In this document: one piece after another, positions 20,391 through 31,211 of the stretch
Layout: each line of letters starts with the position of its first letter
Position numbering within the stretch: position 1 is the first letter of the stretch
Assembly (NCBI GenBank): GCA_016271365.2
Contig: CM028131.1
Coordinates: 285,825,001 to 285,889,000 of the forward strand
Length of the DNA stretch: 64,000 nucleotides
Source: Neoceratodus forsteri
Taxonomy: Eukaryota > Chordata > Ceratodontiformes > Ceratodontidae
Direction: 5' to 3'
Position numbers and translations under genes: made by a program
Notes under the pieces: model-generated
What the model saw: the letters and a program-made list of their open reading frames with translations, nothing else
Database searches by the model: none
Told to the model about the DNA's origin: nothing

Positions 20391-21417
20391 GGCAAGCAGC
20401 ACACCTCATCACTTTGAAGGTACTCCTCATCAGTCTCCTTGGCCTCCCACTCCAGCTCCTACTGGCCATAAGCACACTTCCAAATCCAAGCATTCCATCA
20501 AGGACTCAACTGTGCCCCACCTAACTGCCAAACTTTCTAAACAAGGCATCCACTACCTGGCTTCTGCCTGAAAACAAGAGCTCTATGACTTCTCCCTGAA
20601 CTCTTTGTCTCACCCAGTCAAGAATCCTGGCCCTTCTTGGCCCAGATCTCAACCTAAATCCTCACAGTTTGCTGAAGTCTGAGAATTCATGGATCAGATG
20701 GCATTGTCCATTTCAGATCCACATAACTTCCCTAGAGGCTCGCATTCCACTCCACCCTGTTCCATCAACCAACCCATCAATTACTGATGCTATCTAATCC
20801 ATGAGCAATGTTCCTCCTCTTCCATCTCCTCTGGATACCATTGCTCCAGTTGATGTTACATCTCCTTCGTTGCTAACGCCTATCATCATCTCAGGTATGT
20901 CATCCTCTTCATCTCCTTCATTCATTTCACCTATTTACCTTGTGCCAACTTCTTGCAGCCAGGACATTCTTGTTGGAAAGGATGTCAGTTTAGTCTCTCT
21001 CTTCTCATCTCCTCTCATGACATCATGGACAATAGAATACTTTCCTGTGGCAATGTGTCAGTTATATTGAATTCTAAGGATCCTCATCTCCTCCGCAAGA
21101 TGACAGTGTCCAAATTTGTCTTGGCTTTCAGCCTCTTCTGTGACATCATTTGTTCAGCTTTTCCTGCCCAGCATGAATAATTGGACACCTATCTATACAT
21201 CCTGGTCAACTTTGGTATGTGCTATGGTGGAACCCATTTCTATGATTATCATAGATCTTTTTTGGCCAAAGCTGCTGCTGCGTTGGCCCTCTACAACACC
21301 AAATTGAACTGGTCCATCCTGATAATGAACTTTTCTGTCGGCACTTCACTGGTCAATGGGCATAGTCCAGTTCCCTTTGTGACTTATTCATCCAATTTGC
21401 TCCACTTTGTCCTTTAA
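20391..21417 (+). pseudogene. Probable DIRS-order gag-like ORF1 fragment
   Basis: The plus frame starting MASSTPHHFEG (20391) is Ser/Pro-rich, then breaks. The informative part is 20953-21417 with one in-frame stop (TAA near 21178): SKFVLAFSLFCDIICSAFP, then GGTHFYDYHRSFLAKAAA and a NTKLNWS segment. I recognise this arrangement (short hydrophobic helix, aromatic YDYH, AKAA, then W) as that of gag-like ORFs of vertebrate DIRS-type retroelements, but from memory only. No RT, RNase H or tyrosine recombinase follows: sequence turns into a CT microsatellite and a MITE. It could be another retroelement gag. Confidence 0.42.
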
Positions 21418-21487
21418 CAGTGCCTCCTTCTTCTACCTCCACCTATCAGCCTAGGATTGGTCAACCGTTGAACTCACCTTCCACCTC

Positions 21488-21514
21488 TCTCTCTCTCTCT
21501 CTCGCTCTCTCTCT
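21488..21514. repeat. (CT)n microsatellite
   Basis: CT dinucleotides with one G interruption. Confidence 0.9.
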
Positions 21515-21575
21515 CAATTAACTCACACGATCTCCAACCCTTGTGCCTGCTTGGATATGTATGGACATCCCATTA

Positions 21576-22070
21576 AAGGAAAACTGCACCCTCATTTCTT
21601 CTAAATGCTATTTATTTCCATGTCAACAGACAACTCTTTTCATGTAGCTGTTAAAGATGTATGCAGCTGCTTCAGTTAGTTTTCACATTTCATAGTAGGC
21701 CCTGTCACTGTCCTGGGAGGGTCCATTTCGTGGTTGTTGAAATCTCATTGTCCCTGAGAGCTGCATTAGCATATGAGAACATGATGTCAGATCAACCATT
21801 TATATCACGTTATCTCTATGCTGAAATAACAAATACCCTGCAAAAACTCTCTGGAAACTTATAAACCGAATGGAGTTTAAAGGGGGAAGAACCTGCAATA
21901 CAACTCAGATAGCTTGTAAAACCCACTGAAGGTAAATGTGGTATTTCACACCTTCTTGAAGCTTGTTTCTCTTAAAACTACTTAAGCAGACGCATACTGG
22001 GGAGTTTAAAGGTTGATTATGCATCACATTCTTATATGCTAATGCATAGAACTCTTCTATAAAGGCTTGG
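21576..22070 (+). mobile_element. TTAA-type MITE, family 1, copy with inverted core
   Basis: It starts at a TTAA with AGGAAAACTGCACCCTCAT, the same end as 62673. The left arm (to ~21790) matches the 62.7 kb copy. The core (21880-21990, CTGCAATACAACTCAG ... GGTGTGAAATACCAC on the reverse strand) is in the opposite orientation relative to the arm. The right arm is cut short near 22065. No coding capacity. Confidence 0.65.
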
Positions 22071-22480
22071 ACACAATCCATATTCTTACTTAGGCCACTC
22101 ATTCAGAATTGGATCAGCAATATCAGCATCAAGAAATAACATTCCAGTCCATATCATCAAAAGACTCAGAAAATGTAAATCATCAGCCTTCAAATCTTAT
22201 ATCCAGAACCCAGACACCGAACTCAGACAAGCATTTTCAATGATCTCCTCATAGTTTGGCAGAGGATGGGCAGATCAGTAGCCATGGGTCCTTAGAGGTT
22301 TTCCCCAAGGGTTTTTCTTCCTCTCCTGAGTGCTTCTGATCATACTCTCCATGAGTTGGAGGAGGTAATATTTTTGGACCCTCTATTCCCTACAGCTACC
22401 CAGCTTAAAATCTACCAAGAATGGGAACAGCAAAAGGCCAAAAGTTAATAAAGTATATATAAGCATTACAGTGGCCAAGA
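22071..22480. other. Mostly unassigned; L2-like 3' UTR motif and a duplicated 87-bp block
   Basis: 22290-22330 has GGTTTTTCTTCCTCTCCTGAG, similar to 2950-3000. 22374-22460 (CCCTCTATTCCCTACAGCTA ... GTTAATAAAGTATAT) matches 34209-34295 at about 90%. The outer CR1 (copy B) begins immediately after. Confidence 0.5.
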
Positions 22481-22909
22481 GTGCCTGGAGTCAGGCCTGT
22501 TAGATGCTTTCCAAGACTGTCTACTGGTGTGAGCACCTGGAGTCAGGCAATGCTGGATGCCTTCAAAGACTGTCTACTAGTGCAGCTAGTTAAGGACCAC
22601 ACCAGACAGACCAAAGTCCTATATGTGGTGCTCACCAACTCAGAGATGGTGGGAGTGGTTGTAGTAGGGGAGCCACTGAGGAACAGAGACCATAACTCTG
22701 TTTGGTTTGAATTGGCTCTAGTGGCTGGCCAGCCACAATCGAGAACTGAAGTCCTTGACTTTAGAAGGGCTGACTTCGATAGGATGAGGGAACTGGTCAG
22801 GAATAAGTTAGTGGTAGTAGAGGACATAGGTGGGGTGGAGGAGAGATGGAGGGTAATTAAGGGGGCCATCCTCGAGGCATCTAAAGTATGCATAAGTTGC
22901 TAAAGTATG
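22481..22909 (+). pseudogene. CR1-B endonuclease C-terminal piece
   Basis: The plus frame has MLDAFKDCLLVQLV, VVLTNSEMV, NRDHNSVWFELA (endonuclease Asp-His pair, Ser replaced by Arg), LDFRRADFDRMREL and AILEASKVCIS. The first 105 bases are a 53-bp tandem duplication (22484-22533 and 22537-22585, CCTGGAGTCAGGC...GACTGTCTACT) affecting the LDA codons. The coding sequence is cut at CTAAAA (22910) by CR1-C and resumes at 27937. Confidence 0.85.
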
Positions 22910-22917
22910 CTAAAAGT

Positions 22918-23900
22918 TTTTTTTGTCTCGCAGGTGTTGCAGTCTCCTTCTCACATTGAAGAAGTTAATTGCTTTCCTTCCACAGCTCTTCCAGGGGATT
23001 AGGTGTGTATCTGGGGGTGGAGCTGACAAACTGTCAGTCCCTTCCCACAGAGGGAAGGGTTAAAAGGTCAGGCTAGTTGATATCTTGGAGGTGGAAGACT
23101 AGGTTTGCTGGCCAAGGCACCTAGCTTCACCTGAGCGCTTTGCTTCTAGGTTGCTCGAAAGGACAGAGCAAAGGACCTTACCAGAGCAACAATAAGGATT
23201 AAGGCTTCTTTTGGCTAGGCATGTTTGCTGTGTGTAATTTTTATTTTGTACTCACAGGGATTGTTACTGTTTGTTGCTAACATTTTATTGCTTTATTTTT
23301 CTCTGATTCAAATTGTTGTTGCTGGGTATACATTCTGCTACATTATTACAGGGTGTGCCTACAGGTGTGTGCTTACAGATTTCTGCTGTAATCTTCTGAT
23401 TCAAATTGTCTTTTTCAAGGTATATCTTCTGTTACTGTTTTATTTTTCTCTGTAGCAAAGTGTTTCTTATAGGGTATATCTTCTGTGAAATTATTACAGG
23501 TGGTGCTTTACAGGTTTCAGTTTTATCTGTCATTAGGATAAGCATTGAGGGCTACTGCATTTGTTGTTGGCTGATTGTTTCTGCTCTTACCTCCTTGTTT
23601 CTTTCATCCGTGGTTCTTCTTTTTCAGCAGGGGAAGGGCCCAGCCACCACCCCATCCCCAACCACCCATCACTACACTCCTTTTATAGGGTAGCAGTCGT
23701 GAAATTTCCTGTAGCAAAGCAGGAAGGGTGGATCAGAGGGGTATCCACACAGTGCCCTCATTTACAGGGGCACTTGTAATTTAACTTGTTATAAAAAGTT
23801 ATACAAAAACAAACAAACAAAACACAAAATCAAACTTTTGCTTTCATTTTCTTCCTTCTAATTACCCTGACCAGGTTATATACCCAGCAACTCACCTAGA
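22918..23900 (+). promoter_or_regulatory. CR1-C 5' UTR with internal repeats
   Basis: No long open frame. A motif of TGATTCAAATTGT plus GGTATA.ATTCTG / GGTATATCTTCTGT plus ATTACAGG recurs at about 23305-23350, 23398-23440 and 23475-23510. In non-LTR elements an internal promoter lies in this region; the promoter role is inference. Confidence 0.5.
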
Positions 23901-24878
23901 ATGGATATCATTAACTGCAGGCACTGTGGAACACTTTTCAGAAGGTCAGTTTTACAGGATTTAGGACACTTTCATACATGCTGGGCCATTGGAGATTTAA
24001 GGGCTTAGCTCCAGGCAGCATGGGCAGAGATTGCACACCTCAAACTGCATATTCAGGAGGAAATACATTATAAGAACCACCCGCCATTTCCCCAACATCC
24101 AACAGAAGCAACCTCGACTGCAGAGGGTAGTTGGTCTGGGAGACTGGCAGGTGGTTAGGAGTATGCAAATCAGGTGCCCCATCACTTGGTGCTCTCCAAC
24201 ATATCCCCCTCCAAAAACCATATAAAAACTACAAACAGGTTTCTGCCTCTATCTCCGAAATCAAACAAAGGGGCAGAGGACACTGCAGAGCAGGACACTG
24301 CAACACAGGAGCTAGCACAACAAAACGCACTCAAAACAGGAACCAAAACAAAAAAAGCAAAAGGGAAATCCAAAAAACTTCTGATCATAGGAGACTCCAT
24401 GATTCGGGGAGTTGATATGTATCTCCAGCCAGGGGTAATGGTCAGATGTCTCCCAGGTACATCAGCGTGGAGAGACATTGACCACATTGCTAAAATTGTT
24501 CAGGAAGCAGGAGTAAACATTGATGTCCTGGTACACATAGGGACTAACGATCTCACCTGCCAGTCAGTTGTGGAGACCAAGGAACACCCGACCAGGCTGG
24601 GTGACAAACTATCATCCATTTTTTTCTGGCATCTCCTTCTCTGAGATCCTGCCAGTCTGGGAGAGGGGGACAGATGGACAGAAGGTCAGAGAAGGGGAGA
24701 TAGGGGAGCTAAACATGTGGCTCAATGGCTGGTGCCAGGAAAAAGGACACAAATTTGTAGGAAACTGGCAACAGTTTTGAGAGCAAAATTCTTTAAATTT
24801 GATGGACTGCATCTGACTAAGGAGGGATTCAGTGTATTAGGGCAGAAGTTTGATGTCTTTGCAGAATATTTAAACTAG
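23901..24878 (+). pseudogene. CR1 ORF1: zinc-knuckle plus SGNH esterase (copy C)
   Basis: Starts MDIINCRHCG at 23901 with a CxxC...HxxxCW knuckle. Then come a short helix and a Lys-rich linker, and the esterase domain: LLIIGDSMIRGVDM (nucleophile Ser), RDIDHIAKIV, DVLVHIGTNDL (Asn/Asp block intact), SEILPVW, LNGWCQEKGH and FDGLHLTKEGF (catalytic Asp/His box) before EYLN and the stop at 24876. Stops near 24000 and 24125 and a frameshift near 24620 and 24780 break it, but all three catalytic blocks survive. Esterase activity could act on membranes or lipids; the role in CR1 is not established. Confidence 0.88.
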
Positions 24879-24999
24879 AAAATGAGGAGAGGGGTGCAGC
24901 TCCCGAAACATCGAATGGGAAGGACACACCTCCCCCCTCAGCTAGTAGTCAAACAGGAGTTCAGCATGTTTATAGTTGATTTGCATCACCAGGTAAAGA

Positions 25000-25750
25000 A
25001 AAAGGTCCGGCTCCCATACGATGCACAGGGGAAACTCTGGACATACTGAAATCTGACCAATGGAAAATCATGTACACAAATGCTCGCAGTCTGGGAAACA
25101 AGACCCCAGACCTGCAGGCAATAATGACAGAGGCTAAACTGGATATAGTAGCCATTAGCGAGACATGGTTTACCAGTAACCACATTTGGGAGACTTCAGT
25201 ACCTGGCTGTGTACTGTACAAAAGAGACCACGGTGCAAAAAGTGGGGGGGGAGTGGCCCTTTATGTCAATGAAAATATCAATGCTACTGAAATTCAGAAT
25301 ATACATAAGGAGCCAGAAGAACTGTGGGTCATCCTGGAAACAGGAAATGGGACAGCCATAAGAACTGGGGTTGTGTACAGGCCTCCAGACCAGGGGGAGG
25401 ACATAGACACGCTACTGTTAGAAGATATACAAAACATGACAGCTAAAGGGGAGGTTCTGATAATGGGAGACTTCAACATGCCAGATACAGATTGGTCAAT
25501 ACCAGCAGGAACATCTGCCAGAACTAGACACATGGTGGATTCCCTGCAGGGGGAGGGCCTCAAACAACTGGTACAACAACCCACAAGAGACAGGGCTATC
25601 CTAGATCTAGTACTGACTAACAGGAAAAGGATCACAGATCTCCAGGTAGAAGGTCACCTGGGGGTCAGTGACCATCACATGGTATGGTTCAATTTGGCCA
25701 CTAGAACTAAATCATCCCATTCCAAGGCAAAATATGGGACTTCAGAGTAG
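25000..25750 (+). pseudogene. CR1 ORF2, endonuclease domain (copy C)
   Basis: An open frame of 226 codons from 25070. The landmarks are YTNARSLGNKTPDL, DIVAISETWF (catalytic Glu), GGGVALYVNENI, GVVYRPPDQG, VLIMGDFNMPDTDW, LDLVLTN and GVSDHHMVWFNL (SDH catalytic motif intact). It ends at a stop in the linker (25748) where copies A and E continue as ADFGKM, so the linker (25751-25990) is read in another frame. Confidence 0.93.
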
Positions 25751-25764
25751 CTGACTTTGATAAG

Positions 25765-27560
25765 ATGGCCAACAGAGTTAAGCTAGCCCTGGCAAAAAGA
25801 ACTGCAGGTGAGGGGGTACAGGCAAAATGGGCAAGCATTAAAGATGCAATACTTGAAGCAACATCCCATTGTGTTAGTGAGAAAAGGAAGTGCAAAGAAG
25901 AAGGAACCACTTTGGTTCTCAAATACAGTAGCAGAAAGGTCAGAGCCAAAAGGCTGGCCTTCAGGAAATATAAGGGAACAGCAGGATGAAGATAGGGAGG
26001 CATACCAAACTTCCCTAATGGAAGCAGGGAAGGCAGTAAGGCAGGCAAAGGCCCAAACAGAGGAAACACTAGCACAAACAGTAAAAGAAGGTGACAAGAC
26101 TTTCTATAGATACATTAGTGAAAGGAGAAAGTCCAGAGGGGGTATTGCTAAGATCAAAGGGGATAAGGGGGCATGTGAGGAGGAGGACCATGTAAACACA
26201 TCTATCCTAAATAGATACTTCTACTCAGTATTTACTGAAGAGAAGGTAGGGCAGGGCCCACAGCTCTGCACCATGGACACAGGGGGGAGGGAGGTGTGCA
26301 CTAGTCCCTTCACAAGAGAAAGGGTCCTACAAGAGCTCGATAAGCTCAGGGTGGACAAGGCAATGGGACCTGATGGCATACATCCCAGGGTACTAAAGGA
26401 GCTAAGGGTGGCACTAGCCAAGCCATTATCAGAACTGTTTAGTGAGTCTCTGAGCACAGGAGAGGTCCGAGAAGACTGGATAAAGGCTCATGTGATCCCA
26501 CTCCACAAGAGTGGTAGCAGGGAGGAGGCAGGGGACTACAGACCAGTCAGTCTTACGTTAGTAGTGGGCAAGATTATGGAGACACTCCTTAAGGAAAGGA
26601 TAGTGCAACACCTGGAATCCATAAGAGCACAGGATCCAAGACAGCATGGGTTTACAAAAGGAAGGTCCTGTCAAACTAATCTCATAGATTTCTTTGACTG
26701 GGTAACCAGAGTGGTGGACTAAGGGGAAGCAGTTGATGTTGCCTACCTTGATTTCAGCAAAGATTTCGATACTGTTCCACATAGAAGATTGATTAATAGG
26801 CTGGGTAGGCTCGGGGTGGGTTAGACGTTAGTCAACTGGGTGGCAAACTGGTTGACGGGCAAAAAACAGAGAGTGGTGGTAAATAGTATACAATCAGAAG
26901 AGATGCAAGTCACAAGTAGGGTACCTCAGGGATCAGTCCTGGGGCCAGTCCTCTTCAATATCTTCATCAGTGACATTGCAGATGGACTGGAGGGTAAGGT
27001 TTGTCTGTTTGCAGATGACACCAAGATCTGCAACAGAGTAGATGATCCAGATGGGGTGGGCAGAATGAGAAGAGATCTGGATAAACTAGCAAAATGGTCG
27101 GAAGAGTGGCAACTGGGATTTAATGCAAAGTAGTGCAAGATCATGCACATGGGAAGAAACCTGAAGCCACCTATAGGCTGGGAGGGAGTTGCTGGCAGCC
27201 ACAAGGGAAGAAAGAGACTTGGGCGTCATCATCACCGATGACCTGAAATCATCCAAGCAGACCTCTAAAGCAGTTGGTAAGGCTAAAGGGATGTTGGGGT
27301 GTATCAGTAGGGGTATCACAAGTCGGAAGAGGGAGCTAATAATCCCTCTTTACAAGACACTGGTTAGGCCCCATCTGGAGTACTGCATGCAGTACTGGAG
27401 GCCACACCTTCACAAGGACATTAACCAAATTGAGGCAGTCCAGAGAAGGGCAACCAAAATGGTGCAGGGACTGCATCAGAAAACATATGAGGACAGATTA
27501 ACTGAACTCAATATGTAGTGTATACCCTAGTCAAAGGAGGGAGAGAGGTGATATGATTGA
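25765..27560 (+). pseudogene. CR1 ORF2, linker, reverse transcriptase and C terminus (copy C)
   Basis: A 304-codon frame (25808-26722) covers the linker and fingers/palm: VDKAMGPDGIHPRVLKEL, EDWIKAHVIPLHKSGS, DYRPVSLT, LKERIVQHLES and RQHGFTKGRSCQTNLIDF. After a TAA at ~26720 the same region continues with AYLDFSK.FDTVPHRRL, then PQGSVLGPVLFNIFISD and FADDTKICNRV (catalytic ADD intact), then FNAK and KIMHMG. Further stops lie at ~26823 and ~27131. The C-terminal part (27189-27518) has [20 protein letters not shown] and [15 protein letters not shown]. Confidence 0.93.
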
Positions 27561-27936
27561 AACATTCAAACACCTTAAGGGCATTAACAAGGTGAAAGAG
27601 TCTAACATATTTCAATATAAGCAAAAATAGCACGACAAGAGGACACAGCATGAGATTAGAGGGAGGCTGATTAAGGGGTAATGTGAGGAAGTTCTTTTTC
27701 ACAGAAAGGGTGTTGGATGCATGGAACAGCCTACCTCAAGAAGTGGTGGATATGAATACAGTGCAGGGCTTCAAACAGGCATGGGATAGGCATAAGGGAA
27801 CAATACAGATGAGTATGAATAGATAGGCCATTGACAGAGTAAAGGCCTATGGCACATTCATAAGGTAGAAAAAGAAATGGGCAGACTGGATGGGCCTTGC
27901 GGTCCTTATCTGCCATCAACTTCTATGTTTCTAAAA

Positions 27937-29394
27937 ACAAGTTTAAGAGACCACTATGGTTCTCAGCTAGGGTCAGAGAAGTGGTAAGGGCCAAAAAGAA
28001 GGCCTTCTATAAATACAAGAAAAAGCAGGGGGAGATAGAATGGGAGGATCATCTACAGAAAAATAGGATGGCAAAGAGGGCCGTTAGGGAGGCCAAAGCA
28101 GACACAGAGCTGCATATCACAGAGGGGGGTTAGGAACGGAGAAAAACACTTTTTCAGATACATTAGTGAAAAAAGGAAAAAGGGTGGGGGAATCATACGG
28201 CTGGTTGAATGGGGTAGGGTAATAGAGGAGGATGGGCAAAAGGCCACCATCCTAAATGACTGCTTTTGCTCAGTTTTCACTAAGGAGGACAGCGGGTCCA
28301 TGCCAGAGAGTGGCATCAAAGCGGCCACTAAGGGGATCCCAGAAATGAGACAGCCATTGTTAACTAGTGAAAGTGTTCTGAAAGGGCTGGCTGCCCTTAA
28401 GAAAGATAAGGCTCCAGGACCAGATGGCTAGCATCCGATAATACTCAGGGAATTAGCAGCGGAGCTGGCTGAACCACTGCTGTGTCTGTTCCATAGCTCA
28501 CTTACGTCTGGAAAAGTTCCAAGGGACTGGAAGGTGGCAGACTTTGTACCACTTCATAAAGGGGGGATAAAGAGCAACCAGGGAACTACAGGCCTGTCAG
28601 TCTAGCCTCTATAGTAGGGAAGCTGATAGAGTCACTGATCCAAAAGACCTCAGAGACTACCTGGAGAGCAACAGACTTCAGGATAGTAAACAGCATGGTT
28701 TTGTGGACAGGAAGATCTTGTCAGACTAACCTGATAGTTTTCTTTGACTGGGTTACAAAGGACTTAGACAACGGCCACACTGCGGATCTGCTCTACTTTA
28801 ACTTTAGCAAGGCTTTTGATTCAGTACCTCACAAATGATTGCTCAAGAAGATGGAAGACCTGGTGCTGCTAAACACATTGTGAACTCCGTGGGTAATTGG
28901 CTAGAGGGGAGGCAGCAGAGAGTGGTGGTCAATGGGGTTAAATTAGAGGAGAGGGAGGCTATGAGCGGAGTTTCACAGAGATTGGTCCTGGGTCTGGTCC
29001 TCTTCAACATGTTCATTAGTGACATTGGAGAAGGAATCCAGGGCAGATTGTGTCTCTTCACAGATGACACAGAACGAAGTGGGAGGGTGGAAAGTGACGA
29101 GGGAATAAGGGAAAGGCAGAGAGACCTACAAAAGCTAGAGGTATGGTCAAAGGACTGGCAGTTAAAATTCAGTGCTAGAAGGTGCAAGGTAATGAACCTA
29201 GGGAAAAAGAACCCCAAGACAAAGTACTGGATGGGAGGAGAGAGACTTATCACTACAGCTGAGGAACGGGATCTGGGAGTTATCTTTAGAAATTCACTTA
29301 AGCAATCGAGTCAGTGCAACAAGGCCTATAGTAAGGCTAACAGGATGGTGGGATGTATCTGGAGGCACGGCAAGGCAAATTTTATTTAAAAGAG
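27937..29394 (+). pseudogene. CR1-B linker and reverse transcriptase piece
   Basis: It starts KNKFKRPLWFSARV, which directly continues the 22481-22909 piece. RT landmarks are KAPGPDG, PLHKGG, DSKQHGFV, a .FSKAFDSVPH segment, SGVSQRLVLGLVLFNMFIS (PQGSVLGP degraded), LFTDDTERSGRV (Ala of ADD changed to Thr), KFSARRCKVMNLGKKNP and ANRMVGCIW. Several stops and frameshifts. Interrupted at ~29394 by the L2; continues at 33367. Confidence 0.9.
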
Positions 29395-29683
29395 ACGCCC
29401 ATCCTGGAGGCTTTGGGCACCGAACAAGTTTAAATCACATACAAATAACACCAACAGTATAATTATATATACAAAATAACACCACAATATAAAGCCTAAT
29501 AATAAATATTGTACACTATAACTCACTATTATAAAATTTATAAATAATATGATCAACTGTAGATACAAAACTAAATACATAACCAGGGACAGAATTAAGC
29601 ACGAAAGTCAGGCATCAGAGGAAAATTATAAATCAAAGTCTGGGAAGGCCTGTTTATACAGGAAGGCCTTGAGGTGGGCTTTA

Positions 29684-30521
29684 ATACTCATTCAGGCCTA
29701 GAGACGTCTGTAGGCGGCGTCTGAAAGCATAGCCACTCAGGACAATAACGCCTGTAGACGTACTCAACTGACTTTCACTCAGGCCTAGAAACGTCTGAGG
29801 AAGTCAGCAGTTTTTACCTAACTATTAAACAAACCGAATTGCTTAGAATTGAATGCATAGCACCGTTAGAAAGGTAATTTTCCTCTGAACAATTTTGCTG
29901 CAGATACTTTGTGTCTATCATGTATACTTTAAGAGTTATTCATATTTGTTTAAGGTATGGTGTGCATGGCTAACATTTGTCTCTCAAGCCTCACCTAAGC
30001 ACATTGAATAAATCTGAAAAAAAAACAGTTGTTTGGTATTTCAGCTACTATAAAATAAAAACTAAATCGATTACAATTGATTGCATAGCACCATTAGAAA
30101 GGTTATTTTGTGCTGAACAATTTTGCCACTGATACTTTGTGTCTACCACATATACTTAGGAGTTATTTGCATTTGTTTAAGGTATGGTGTGCATGGCTGA
30201 CATTTGTCTCACATGCGTCACCTAAGCACCTTGAAAAAATTCAGAAAAAAATCAGTTGTTTGGTATTTCAGCTAGTATAAAATAGAAACTAAATTGATCA
30301 CAACTGATTGCATAGCACCATTGGAAAGGTAACGTTGTGCTGAACAACTTTGCCATTCATACTTTGTGTGTAGCACTTATGGTTTAAGAGGTAGTCACAT
30401 TTGTTTGTGGCATGCTGATTATGGCTTGATTTTGCTTAGAAAGGCCCAGGATGCAGTGCTAAGAGTATACAGGGCACAAGTGGTAGAAGTCTCAAAGAGC
30501 TGTTGTGGTATGAATGAGTTA
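29684..30521. mobile_element. ~835-bp insertion within the L2 C-terminal coding region
   Basis: The L2 reading stops after WNSLAPAVRET and resumes as SIKAHLKAFLY. The insertion is bounded by inverted ACTCATTCA (29686-29694) and TGAATGAGT (30511-30519), with TTAA next to each. It contains two copies of CTCAGGCCTAGARACGTCTG (about 29690 and 29774) and a tandem array (29832-30440). No coding sequence was recognised. Superfamily unknown. Confidence 0.65.
29832..30440. repeat. 228-bp tandem repeat, about 2.7 copies
   Basis: The anchor GCATAGCACC occurs at 29855, 30083 and 30310, spacing 228 and 227. Units share GAAAGGT, GAACAA.TTTGCC, ATACTTTGTGT, GTTTAAGGTATGGTGTGCATGG and CAGTTGTTTGGTATTTCAGC. 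Identity between units is roughly 85-90%. Confidence 0.88.
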
Positions 30522-31190
30522 AAAACCTCAACAGAAGGAGGTCTCTCTTACAGCTGGAGCTAGCGAATTCCATAGGATGGGGGCGGTGACACTAAATGTT
30601 TTGTCACCTGCCATTTTAAGCCTCATCCAGGGAATCGCAAGGATGCCCCTAGAGAAGGAGCGGAGGGAGCAGACCAAGACAGCAGGTGTAATAAGGTCCT
30701 TCAGGTAACCAGGGTCTAGACCATGTCAGGCCTTAAAGGTGAGCAAACCCACCTTAAAGAGGACCCTCCACCTGACCGGCATCCAGTGCAGGTCATGCAG
30801 CAGCGGGGTGATGTGACAGTACTTAGACTGCTCCGTCAACAACCTGGCAGCTGCATTCTGCACCAGCTGCAGCCGGCGGAGGGTACCTCCAGAGACCCCA
30901 GGATACAGCACATTACAGTAGTCAAGCCTAGATGTCACAAAGGCATGAACCAAGGTGGGGAGGTCCAGGGGTGGAACTAGGGGCTTTATCCTGGTGATAC
31001 CCCTCAGATGATAAAAACTGATACAAACAACGGACAACACCTGAGACTCAAGAGTCAGTCCGCTGTTGAGAATAATGCCCAGATCACACACCCTAAAGGA
31101 GGCCTTCAATGGTACAGACTTAAGAAAAAAACCCATTTCTGCACCACAAGCCAACCTATCACGCCCTCTGTTCGACTCCACCACCAGCAC
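30522..31190 (-). pseudogene. L2-type ORF2 C-terminal region (copy b)
   Basis: Landmarks are SLGVIL-like CDLGIILNSGLTL, YHLRGITRIKPLV, LVHAFVTSRLDYCN, LQLVQNAAARLLT, HITPLLHDLHWMPVRWRVL and FKVGLLTFKA followed by an in-frame TAG. Past it are LDPGYLKDLI and APILWNSLAPAVRET. The final FKAHLKAFLYKQAFPDF of the L2 C terminus is found at 29683-29620, on the other side of the insertion at 29684-30521. Confidence 0.85.
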
Positions 31191-31211
31191 CTCCGTCTTA
31201 TCGGGGTTCAG

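Larger units (their letters stand above)
22910..27936 (+). mobile_element. Full-length-size CR1-type LINE, copy C, inserted in copy B
   Basis: A ~5.0 kb plus-strand copy with a ~990-bp 5' UTR, ORF1 (23901-24878), ORF2 endonuclease and RT (about 25000-27560) and a 3' end GGTCCTTATCTGCCATCAAC-TTCTATGTTT. CTAAAA at 22910-22915 and 27931-27936 flanks it and may be the target duplication. The interrupted CR1-B coding sequence continues on both sides. Relatively few stops make this the best-preserved CR1 here. Confidence 0.9.
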
